From: Sambucus nigra
Lineage: Eukaryota; Streptophyta; Magnoliopsida; Dipsacales; Adoxaceae
Assembly (NCBI GenBank): GCA_949130495.1
Contig: OX422218.1
Coordinates: forward strand, 39,611,651-39,675,650
DNA: 64,000 nucleotides
Direction of reading: 5' to 3'
Below the pieces are notes generated by a model. It searched no databases and was not told the DNA's origin. It worked only from the letters and a program-made list of their open reading frames with translations. The translations under genes and the position numbers were made by a program. Below are positions 44,513-55,806 of the stretch, one piece after another (the stretch's first letter is position 1; every line of letters starts with the position of its first letter).

Positions 44513-47500
44513 TTACATAGGTGTAATAAAGAGTTGTGCCTACAAAAACGGAGAAAAACAATGTAAACCCCTTTTAATAACACATGTGAATAACCTCTTG
44601 ATGACTTTTTCTATTTGCTACTAATTGTTGCCAACGTGGGGCTGTGCATGATATATAATATCCTTAACATTCACCATCAAGCGCAGTGTGGGAGGAATGG
44701 ACACACCAAGCTTGATCAAAATTGATTAAAAGTTGAGCTTGAAATGACAATCCTTGTTAAGCTTGAAACCAAAATCTTTGTGAGAACCTTGATAAAGTCT
44801 CTAGAACCATAGTGAGCTAAAATGAAGGACAACAGCTAGTTGGAGTCTTCCAAATAGGAAATTCTAAAATTACTGAGTTGACTAAGGTTTCGCAGTGTGA
44901 TCAAACCAAGTGAAAAGATCTCCACTATCACCAAAACCTTGAGAATAAACAAAACCCATTGATTTCGACCATGATAGACGCAAGGGTACGATACTCAACT
45001 TCATAAAAAAGTTAATAATGTCTCTTAGACCGTAATGAGGTTGATCAAAATTGATTCAGAGGCTCAATTATCGGTTTTGGCTGGACCGACACCTATAAAG
45101 AGCCTTTTGGGAAAAATGAGCTTAATCACAATGGATTCAGAGGCGGTAACTGATAATACGCATATATCGCGTATTTCATCCGTCGAACCTTCGCATGTTA
45201 GCTCCATTGGGTGCCTTAATCTCTATATTTAAGCCCATTAACCAGAAAACCTCGGTTTATATTGATAACAGGCTATATGAGGTATAATTGGGCTTTTGTT
45301 GGTATTTAGGTACTAAGAATGGAGTTTGGATGCATTCCGCGCAATTTTCGTACACAATCACACGTTCAAGGGCAATCCGGTCATTTTACAGCTTGGGCAC
45401 CCGGCCCGACATGACCACGGAAGTTGTATCTCTCCTCGCTAGCTTCGCGTGACCGCCAACGGTGCGTGATTCCGAGTCCGTATGATGAAGTTACGACAAT
45501 TTGAGCGGAGATGGAAAGCATGCCAAAACAGGGAAAACTGTTGTCTTCCTTGCTTGATCGATCGATTGAGCCTGGAGGTCGATCGATCGACCACAAGGTT
45601 CGATCGATCGATCCCCTATTTTTCTGCAGATATTTTCTTTTCATTTTCTTTCTTCTTTTCTTTTATTCCAACTTACTACTTAAGGCAACTTTTGTTGTAA
45701 TAAGAGAGAGACTCTCATATTCTGATGTAGATAGTTTTAGGATACATTTTAGGTTAGGGTTTGGTTTGGAGAGTTCATTTTCTCTTCTTCTTGGATTGAC
45801 AACCCATGGGTTTTGTAAGATTGAACTATTCATTGCCATCTCCTTTAATATAGCTTTGTTCTTCATTCTTTCTTTTCTTTGTAATTTAGTTTCCATGCTT
45901 TGTAACTAGTATACATGCTGTAATTCTTACTGTCCTAGTTTAATTAGTGTACTTCACCATGCACCCTTAGATAAATAGGGTCAGGATTTCATTTCCGCCA
46001 TTTTCGGGCCCCGAGCTCCGAAAATTATGTTTTGTGCAAACTTGCATTTAATTGAACCCGCGCGAATTAGAGTCGGATTATTATGCGTTTAACTTTCTAT
46101 GTCATGCATCGTTAGTGTTTATAGAAATAATCCGAATTTAATACGCGTGCGACTAATTTTCGGTTAAGTATTTATTCTCGCAACATTTGCTTAAATTCCT
46201 TATTGTGTCAAGTTTATGTTTAATTGATAATGCTCGATTAAATTGCTTTCAAGCCGGAATCTTGATTAGTAGTTGTTTCGATCCGTATGGTTGGATGATA
46301 TCCTGATCCTCGTTTTTACTCTATTTAGACTTAACTTCTCTTTTCTTTTATTTACGACCAACAATCACCTTTTTACACTTTTATTCCTGAATTTAATATT
46401 CTATTACGATCTATCAAACATTATCTGTGGATTCGATACCCGACTTACCGCTGTACTCACTAGTTGAGTGTAGTCGTAATTTAGGTTTTTGTATTAACGC
46501 GGTGAAATCAAATTCAACGATTAGTATTCTGACGCGACACTACTTTTCACGCCTAATCACTAACCCTTTTTTTTGGGAGAAAGGGGCTTGATCTCGATGG
46601 ATTTAGAGGCCTACTGAATTTGTGGAACATGCGTACATAGTACAAGATCATGTATTCAATGTAGGTCAAGTTCCCAAAAATAAAGTTTTTTTTTTTTTAA
46701 ATGAGAAAAAAAAAATATTTAGTGGATACCCATATTAGTTTCTTAACAAATCTTGATTAAGACAATCGCGGACTGGATAAAAAAAACACAATGTATACTC
46801 TTAATGACAGGAGTATCATTCAAAAACTTTGTTCCAATATTATGTCAGATCACTCAGCTCAAATGGGCCGGATTTGACAAATTAGAGTTTGATCCATCTG
46901 TTTTGCAACACATTCTCTTAACTGGGCATCAAAATGGTTTTGAAATATTTTTTTTAGCAGTTAAAACAAGAATGGGGTTAAGGTTAATGATGAAAACCAA
47001 TGGGAGATGTTTCTGCAGTTTATTAACTAATGAGAACCTGAGATCAAGAACCTTAATACAGAGTAGAAGCTTGTGCACTATTTCTGAACAAATTTCCCAT
47101 TTTCATTCTTGATGCGGATCAATGAAGATTTGTCTTTGACATGTGTAAGGTAAATTCCACGGGATGGGGCCATACTCGTTGCAGTCGTCGTTTTTGCTTT
47201 CGAGATACACTGAACATCAGGAACTATTACATTTCCAGTACCAAATGATTTACTAACATCCACAATCAAACTAACCACGTGGTCCAGAAAGGAGCGGGCC
47301 TGAGAATAGAGAGGTGGGTAACAAGAATAGGCAAAGTTTTGCAACCGACAGATGGTACCTATAAATGGTAACTACCGCCGCCGGAGAAACGGAATATCAG
47401 GATCGGGATTACTCGTGAGACCTTTACCGCTATGATACCATGTAGAATTTAATAACTCAATACTCAGTTTCTGTAACTATTCTGAGTATTTTATTGAAGT

Positions 47501-47710
47501 TAAGGTTGCCTTTATATAGCAGCAAACAAGCCCTACGGTTTAAAAACATAAAACAATATACGTGTTATGAAGAGTTTTTCCTACATAAAAGGAGAAAAAC
47601 AGGGTCAGCCCTTTTTAATAGCACATGTGAATAACCTCGTGATGACTTTTTCTATTTGTTGTTAATTTTTTCCAATGTGGGGTTGTGCATGACATCTAAT
47701 ATCCATAACA
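44513..47710 (-). mobile_element. Small non-autonomous copia, copy 1, LTR-truncated, with solo-LTR insert
   Basis: Minus orientation. 3' LTR remnant 44513-44669 (157 of ~271 bp, ending TATCCTTAACA on plus). A degenerate polypurine site follows (TTCACCATCAAGCG). Internal sequence, split by a 1.4-kb solo LTR at 45151-46559. 5' LTR 47441-47710, with PBS TGGTATCATAGC in reverse just inside (47429-47440). Right flank TTTAT 47711-47715 matches the target of copy 2. The only shared open frame (47344-47078, minus) contains SKAKTTTATSMAP and HVKDK.SLIRIK and is not a recognisable gag or pol domain. Confidence 0.8.
45151..46559. mobile_element. Solo LTR, probably Ty3-gypsy
   Basis: A 1409-bp insert beginning TGATAATACGCATATATCGC and ending TTTTCACGCCTAATCA (TG...CA), flanked by GTAAC (45146-45150) and CTAAC (46560-46564), a 5-bp target duplication with one mismatch. 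The related copia at 50941-50955 shows the empty site AGGCGCTAACCC. Near the 3' end, CTGTGGATTCGATACCCGAC resembles many plant gypsy LTR ends. No internal genes. Short frames inside are chance. Contains a GATCGATC cluster at about 45556-45613. Confidence 0.85.
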
Positions 47711-50101
47711 TTTATATCCACAAAATAATACAAAATATAAAAAATAAAAGTGAGGTCGCCAGGCGCGCTATATGGCGATACATATAAACTTTCCCTTATA
47801 TAAAAACAAGAAATGTCTTCATCTTAAAAAGTGAGTGAAAAAATGGTTTTAAATAGTCTATATTCCTAATCGAGTAGGACAGAATACGAAATAATATCGG
47901 ATCGTGGGACATGCATATTGAGAGATCGTTTCATTCTGGGAGATAGACTTTCATTGTTCATTATTGTAACTCAAGATATGAACGAGTTTGAGTTCCCACG
48001 AGTCTTCAATAGATATATCTTACGGATTTGAGTACGTGTGATGGACCAACTCATTTGAATGCCAAACACGAATTTTTTGACAACCAAAACTCCAATGATA
48101 CACCTGATAAATTGAATACCTGATCCAACACCATTTCCAGAATACAAATTTTATAACTCACACGACGAAACCACAAACACTATTTACCCCGTTTTATTTT
48201 CTTCAACTAAACTCACACGCTTCACAACATTGGCATTCACTGTCTCCTATATCTTCCACACATGCCAAACATAAATAGTCTTCCACTACTATTTATAACA
48301 AAAAATTTAGGACATACTCAAATTCGTCAGATATATATAATTAAGACTCATGGGTATGATTTTGGGTAGAATTCTTGTTGAGTGTTGTTTTTTTATATAA
48401 CGTAACACAATATTATAATGTACTTAAAATGTTCAGATAAGTTTACGCTTTAATATGTCGTCGAATATCTCCTCAATTATTTTACTAGTCAAATGAAAAA
48501 AAAATATTTTGCATCTAATAATTACAACTATGAATTAGGTTATAAATCTTTAGTATATGTGTAAATGGGACCAATGAGAAAATGAATTATTTAAAAGAAT
48601 TAAATTTCAATGTTCCACTTAAAAAATAGATTGTATGAGAATTTTTTCTTTTAATTTACAACAAGATAAAGTCGAAACATTCTTTGGGCTTGGGAATGTG
48701 GGTCCTCTCCAGCGGCACTAATTAATCGCAATATTTTTTCATTAGTTAAAAAAACTGTTTAATAGATTTTTTTTATTAATAAACATATCTTTTATTATTT
48801 ATGAAAAAAATATTTTTTTTCTTAATTTTAATTAAAAGTTGTTTAATTTTAATGAAAAAATGTTTTTTTTATACAAAAAACTGTTTCTTTGTAATACAAA
48901 ATATTTTATATCCACAAAATAATGCAAAACATAAAAAAAAAATGAAGCCCAAATGCGATCGCCAGGCGGGTTACAAGGCGATACATATAATCTTTCCCTT
49001 CTCTAAATACAAGAAATGTCTTCATTTCAAATATTGAGTGAAAAAATAGTTTTAAATACTTTATATTCCTAATCGAGTCGCATAGAGTACCAAACATTAT
49101 CGGATCGTGGGACACGCAAATTGAGAGATCATTCCATAATGGGAGATAGACTCTCATTTTTCAATATTGTAACTCAAGATATGAACGAATTTGATTACCC
49201 ACCATTCTTCAATAGATATATCTTTCGGATTTGAGTATGTGTGATGAACCAGGTTATTTGAATGCCTATCATGAATTTTTTGACTACCAAAACTCCAATG
49301 ATACACCTGAGAAATTGAATACCTGATCCAACACCATTTCCAGAATACTAATTTTATAAGTCACGTGACGAAACCACAAACACTATTTACCAAGTTTTAG
49401 TTTCTTCAATTAAACTCACACGCTTCACAACATTAGCATTCACTGTCTCCTAAATCTTCCACACATGTCAAATCAAAATCGTCTTCCAATACTATTTATA
49501 ACAAAAAATTTAGGACATAATCAAATCCGTAAGATATATTTATTTAAGACTCATTGGTATAATTTTGGGTTGAATTCTTGTTCAGTTTTGTTTTTTATAT
49601 AACGTAACACAATATTATAAAGTTCTTAAATTGTTATGACAAGTTTACACTTTAATACGTTGTCGAATATGTTCTCGAGTTTTTTAATAGTGAAGTGAAG
49701 AAAAATATTTTGCATCTAATAATTACAACAAGGAATTAGGTTATAAAGCTTTAGCATATGTGTGAATGGGACCAATGCGAAAAAGAATTCATTAAAAGAA
49801 TTAAATTTCAATGTTCCCCTTAAAAACTGATTGTATGAGAGAATTTTTTTATTTTTTTTCAATTTACAGTAGGATGAAGTAAAAACAATATTTGGGTCCG
49901 GGAATGTGGGTCCGCGCCAGCGGAACTAATTTATCGCGATATTTTTTCATTAATTAAAAAAACTGTTTTATAGAATTTTTTATTAATAAACATAGTTTGT
50001 TAGTTATGATTTTTTTTTTTAATTTAATCAAAAGTTGTTTAATTTTAATAAAAAAAAAATTATATGAAAATCATTTTTTTTGTATAAAAATTTGTTTTTA
50101 T
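47711..50101. repeat. 1.2-kb satellite, about two units
   Basis: Anchors at about 48513 and 49716 (1203 bp apart). The next anchor, at 52917, is 3201 bp away, which equals 1203 once the 1998-bp copia insertion and target copy are removed. Confidence 0.85.
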
Positions 50102-52094
50102 TGTAGAATTTTATAACTCAATAATCAGTTTCTGTAACACTTCTTAGTATTTTATGGAAGTTAAGGGTGCCTTTATATAGCAGCAAACATGCCCTACGGT
50201 TTACAAACTTAAAACAATATAGGTGTTATAAAGAGTTGTTCCTACAAAAAAGGAGAAAAACAAGGTAAACCCCTTTTTAATAGCACATGTGAATAACCTG
50301 CTGATGACTTTTTCTATTTGCTGTTAATTGTTTCCAACGTAGGGTTGTGCATGATATATAATATCCTTATCATTCCCCCTCAAGCGTAGTGTTGGCGGAG
50401 TGGACACACCAAGCTTGATCAAAATTGATTAAAAGTTGAGATTGAAATGACAATCCTTGTTAAGCTTGAATCCAAAATCTTTGTGACACCATTGATAAAG
50501 TCTCTAGAACCATAGTGAGCTAAAATGAAGGACAACATCTAGTTGGAGTCTTCCAAATAGGATATTCTAAAATTACTGAGTTGACTAAGGTTTCACAGTG
50601 CAATCAAACCAAGTGAAAAGATCTCCACTATCACCAAAAACCTTGAAAATTTCCAAACACTAGATTCTAAAAATTACTGAGTTGACTAAGGTGTGGTTAT
50701 GAGTGCGAGCAAACCAAGTGAAAAGATCTCCACTATCACCAAAAACCTTGAGAATAAACAAAACCCATTGATGATAGATGCAAGGATACGATACTCAGCT
50801 TTATAAAAAAATAAGAATGTCTCTTAGACCGTAATGAGCTTGATCAAAATTGATTCAGAGGCATAATTATCGATTTTGGCTGGACCGACACCTATAAAGA
50901 GCCTTTTGGGAAAAAATGAGCTTAATCACAATGGATTCAGAGGCGCTAACCCTTTTTTTTTGGAGAAAGGGGCTTGATCTTGATGGATTTAGAGGCGTAT
51001 TGAATTTGTGGAACATGCGTACATAGTACAAGATCATGTATTCAATGTAGGTCAAGTTCCCAAAAGTAAATGTTTTCTTTTAAATGAGAAAACAAAAATA
51101 TTTAGTGGATACCCATATTAGTTTCTTAAAAAGTCTTGATTAAGACAATCACGTACTGGATAAAAAAAACACAATGTGTACTCTTAATGACAAGAGAATC
51201 ATTCAAAAACTTTGTTCCAATTTTATGTCAGATCACTCAGCTCAAATGGGCCGGATTGGACAAATTAGAGTTTGATCCATCTGTTTTTAAACACGTTCTC
51301 TTAACTGGGTATCAAAATGGTTTTGAAATAATTTGTTTTGGCAGTTAAAACAAAAATGGGGTTAAGATTAATGATGACAAATAATGGGAGACGTCTCTGC
51401 AGTTTATTAACTAATGAGAACCTGAGATCAAGAACCTTAATACACAATAGAAGCTTGTGCACTATTTCTGAACAAATTTCCCATTTGCTTTCTTGATGCG
51501 GATCAATGAAAATTTGTCTTTGACATGTGCGAGGTAAAGTCCACAGGTTGGGGCCATACTCGTTGCAGTCGTCGTTTTTGCTTTCGAGATGCGTTGAACA
51601 TCAGGAACTGTTAAATTTTCAGTACCAACTGATTTATTAACATCCACAATCAAACTAACCACGTGGTCCAGAGAGGAGCGGGCTTGAGAATGGAGAAGTT
51701 GGTAACAAGAATAGGTAAAGTTTTGTAACCGGCAGACGGTAGCAATAAATGGTAACTACTGCCGCCGCAGAAACAGAATATCAGGATCGGGATTACTCGT
51801 GAGAGCTTTACCGCTATGATACCATGTAGAATTTAATAACTCAATACTCAGTTTCTGTAACTATTCTTAGTATTTTATTGAAGTTAAGGTTGCCTTTATA
51901 TAGCAGCAAACAAGCCCTACGATTTACAATCTTAAAACAATATTCGTGTTATAAAGATTTGTTCCTACATAAAAGGAGAAAAACCGGGTAAGACTTTTTC
52001 AATAGCACACGTGAATAACCTCGTGATGAATTTTTCTATTTGATGTTAATTGTTTCCAACTTGGGGTTGTGCATGATATCTAATATCCATAACA
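50102..52094 (-). mobile_element. Small non-autonomous copia, copy 2, complete
   Basis: 1993 bp. LTRs 50102-50372 (271 bp) and 51825-52094 (270 bp). Minus strand: TGATAAGGATATT or TGTTATGGATATT start, ...TTCTACA end. TTTAT target duplications at 50097-50101 and 52095-52099. PBS TGGTATCATAGC just inside the right LTR. Polypurine tract CTTGAGGGGGAA inside the left LTR. The internal region of 1452 bp encodes no gag, protease, integrase or reverse transcriptase that I can recognise, only a short minus frame shared with copy 1 (51662-51462) and a pol-end-like stretch near the polypurine tract. Transposition would depend on an autonomous relative. Confidence 0.88.
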
Positions 52095-55000
52095 TTTATG
52101 TCCACAAAACAATACAAAACTTAAAAAAATAAAATAAAAAAAAAGCCCAAATGAGGTCGCCAGGCTCGCTATAGGGTGGTACATATAAACTCTCCCTAAT
52201 GAAAAAACAAGAAATGTCTTCATTTTAAAAAGTGAGTAAAAAAATGGTTTTAAATACTTTATATTCATAATCGAGTCCGACAGAGTATCAAAAAATATCG
52301 GATCGAGGGACACGCATATTGGGAGATCGTTTCATTTCGGGAGATAGACTCTCATTGTTTGTTATTGTAACTCAAGATATGAACAGGTTTGAGTATCCAT
52401 GAGTCTTCAATAGATATATCTTACGGATTTGAGTACGTGTGATGAACCAACTCATTTGAATGCCTATCATGAATTTTTTGACTGCCAAAACTCCAATGAT
52501 ACACCTGATAAATTGAATACCTGATCCAACACCATTTCCACAATACTAATTTTACAACTCACATGACAAAACCACAAACACTATTTTCCCGGTTTTATTT
52601 TCTTCAACTAAACTCACACGCTTCACAACATTAGCATGCCCTGTTTCATATATCTTCCACGCATGCCAAGACAAAATCGTCATCCACTACTATTTATAAC
52701 TAAGAAATTTAGGACATAGTCAAATTCGTAAGTTATATCTATTTAAGACTCATGGGTATGATTTTGGGTTGAATTCTTGTTGAGTGTTGTTTTTTTATAT
52801 AACGTAACACAATATTATAAAGTACTTAAAATGTTCTGATAAGTTTACACTTTAATATGTTGTCGATTATCTCCTAAATTAGTTTACTAGTCAAATGAAA
52901 AAAAAAATATTTTGCATCTAATAATTACAACTAGGAATTAGGTTATAAAACTTTAGTATATGTGTAAATGGGACCAAAGACAAAATGAATTAATTAAAAG
53001 AATTAAAATTCAATGTTCCCCTTAAAAAAAAGATTGTATGAGAGATTTTTTTTTTATTTTTTTCAATTTATAACAAGATAAAGTCGAAACATTCTTTGGG
53101 TCCGGGAATGTGGGTCCGCTCCAGCTGCACTAATTAATCGTAATTTTTTTTCATTAGTTAAAAAAAATGTATAATAGATTTTTTTATTAATAAACATAGC
53201 TTTTATTATTTATGAAAAAAATATTTTTTCTTAATTTTAATTAAAAGTTGTTTAATTTTAATGAAAAAATGTTTTTTTATACAAAAAGGTGTTTTTTGTA
53301 TTAAAAACTATTTTATATCCACAAAATAATGCAAAACTTAAAAAAAAAAAAAAAAAGCCCAAATGCGGTCGCCAAGCGGGCTACAAGGTGGCACATATAA
53401 ACTTTCCCTTCTATAAAAACAAGAAATATCTTCATTTTAATAATTGAGTGAAAGAATAGTTTTAAATACTTTATATTCCTAATCAAGTCGCACAGAGTAT
53501 CAAACATTATCGGATCGTGGGAGACGCATATTGAGAGATCATTTCATTTTGGAAGATAGACTCTCATTTTTCATTATTGTAACTCAAGATATGAACGAGT
53601 CTGAGTACCCATGATACTTCAATAGATATATCTTACGGATTTGAGTACGTGTGATGTACCAACTCATTTGAATGCCTATCATGAATTTTTTGACTACCAA
53701 AACTCCAATGATACACCTAATAAATTGAATACCCGATCCATCACCATTTCCTGAATACTAATTTAATAAGTCGCATGATGAAACCACAAACACTATCTGT
53801 CCTATTTTATTTGCTTCAATTAAACTCACACGCTTCCCAACATTGGCATTCCCTGTCTCCTATATCTTCCACACATGCCAAACCAAAATCGTCTTCCACT
53901 ACTATTTATAACAAAAAATTTAGGACATACTCAAATCCGTAAGATATATCTACTTAAGACGCATAATTATGTTTTTGGGATGAATTATTGTTGAGTTTTG
54001 TTTTTATATAACGTAACACAATATTATAAAGTACTTAAATTGTTCAGATAAGTTTACACTTTAATATGTTGTCGAATATGTCCTCAATTTTTTTAATAGT
54101 CAAATGAAAAAAAAAATATTAAGCATCTAATAATTACAAAAAGGAATTATGTTTTAAATCTTTAACATATGTGTAAATGGGACCAATGAGAAAATGAATT
54201 CCTTAAAAGAATTAAATTTCAATGTTCCCCTTAAAAAACATATTGTAAGAGAGAATTTTATTTTATTTTTTTCAATTTACAACAAGATAAAGTCAAAACA
54301 TTCTTTGGGTCTGGGGAATGTGGGTCCGCACAAGCGGACTAATTAATCGCGATATTTCTTCATTAATTAAAAAAACTATTTTATAGATTTTTTTATAAAT
54401 AAACATAGTTTTTATTATTTATGAAAAAAAATTAATTTTAATTAAAAGTTGTTTAGTTTTAATAAAAAAATGCACTTTTTTATATAAATTTGTTTTCTAT
54501 TAAAAACTGTTTTTATATCCACAAAATAATGCAAAACTTAAAAAAAGAATAAAAAAAAAAGTTTAAATGCGGTCGCTAGGCGGGCTATAGGGCGGTACAT
54601 ACAAACTTTCCCTTCTATAAATAGAAAAAATGTCTTCATTTTAAAATGTGAGTGAAAAAATGGTTTTAAATACTTTATATTCATAATCGAGTCGGGCAGA
54701 GTATCCAAAAATATCGGATCGAGGGACACGCATATTGAGAGATCGTTTAATTTCGGGAGATATACTCTCATTGTTTATTATTGTATCTCAAGTTATGAAC
54801 ATGTTTGTGTACCCATGAGTCTTCAATAGATATATCTTATGGCTTTCAGTACGTTTGATGAACCAACTCATTTGAATGCCTATCATGAATTTTTTGACTG
54901 CCAAAACTCTAGTGATACACCTGATAAATTGAGTACCTAATCCAACACCATTTCCCCAATACTAATTTTATAACTCACATGACGAAACCACAAACACTAT

Positions 55001-55719
55001 TTTCCTAGTTTTATATTCTTCAACTAAACTCACACACTTCACAACATTAGCCTTCACTGTTTCATATATCTTCCACTCATGCCAAGCAAAAATCGTCTTC
55101 CACTACTATTTATAACTAAGAAATTTAGGACATACTCAAATCCGTAAGTTATATATATTTAAGACTCATCGGTATGATTTTGGGTTGAATTCTTGTTGAG
55201 TTTTGTTTTTTATGTAACGTAACCCAGTATTATAAAGTACTTAAATTGTTCAGAAAAGTTTACACTTTGATATGTTGTCGAATTTGTCATCAATTATTTT
55301 AATTGTCAAATGAAAAAAATATATTTTGCATCTAATAATTACAACTAGGAATTAGGTTATAAATCTTTAGCATATGTGTAAATGGGACCAATGCGAATAT
55401 GAATTCCATAAAAGAATTAAATTTCAATGTTCCCCTTAAAAAACTTATTGTATTAGAGCATTTTTTTTATATTTTTCAATTTAGAACAAGATAAAGTCGA
55501 AACATTATTTGGGAGTGGGAATGTGGGTCCGCGCCAATGGCACTAATTAATCGCGATCTTTTTTCATTAATTAAAAAACACTTTTATAGAATTTTTTTTT
55601 ATTAATAAACATAGTTTTTATTATTTATAATTTTTTTAATTTTAATTAAAAGTTGTTTAACTTTAATAAAAAACTTTTTTTATATAAAAATCATTTTTTA
55701 AATAAAAAAGTGCTTTTAT
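52095..55719. repeat. 1.2-kb satellite, about three units
   Basis: Anchors at about 52917, 54124 and 55329 (1207 and 1205 bp). Units differ mainly in poly-A/T tract length and scattered substitutions. A 64-77 residue minus frame recurs in each unit (DxLxDSIxNIKYLK), ending variably in low-complexity residues. Confidence 0.85.
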
Positions 55720-55741
55720 TGTAGAATTTAATAACTCAATA
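55720..55741 (-). mobile_element. 22-bp copia LTR stub, third occurrence
   Basis: Same sequence, same TTTAT on the left (55715-55719) and same fusion to LINE-2 as at 5125 and 37387. Confidence 0.75.
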
Positions 55742-55806
55742 CTTCAGACGACATACAATTCTAGAAAAAGAGGTGAACTGTGTCGTCGTGGAGGTGTCGA
55801 AGCAGG
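55742..55806 (+). pseudogene. LINE-2 fragment, truncated
   Basis: About 65 bp corresponding to 5147-5211 (TGAACTGTGTCGTCGTGGAG...GAAGCAGG). Cut at 55806, where the second knottin-locus copy begins. Confidence 0.7.

Noticed and set aside
45381..46467. Several 64-132 residue frames inside the 1.4-kb solo LTR
   Set aside because: The region is bounded by TG...CA and a target duplication, and the frames overlap on both strands without motifs.
46753..47112. 119-residue plus frame in the small copia (also 51136-51348)
   Set aside because: It runs antisense to the element and has no domain. The two copies share it only through common ancestry.
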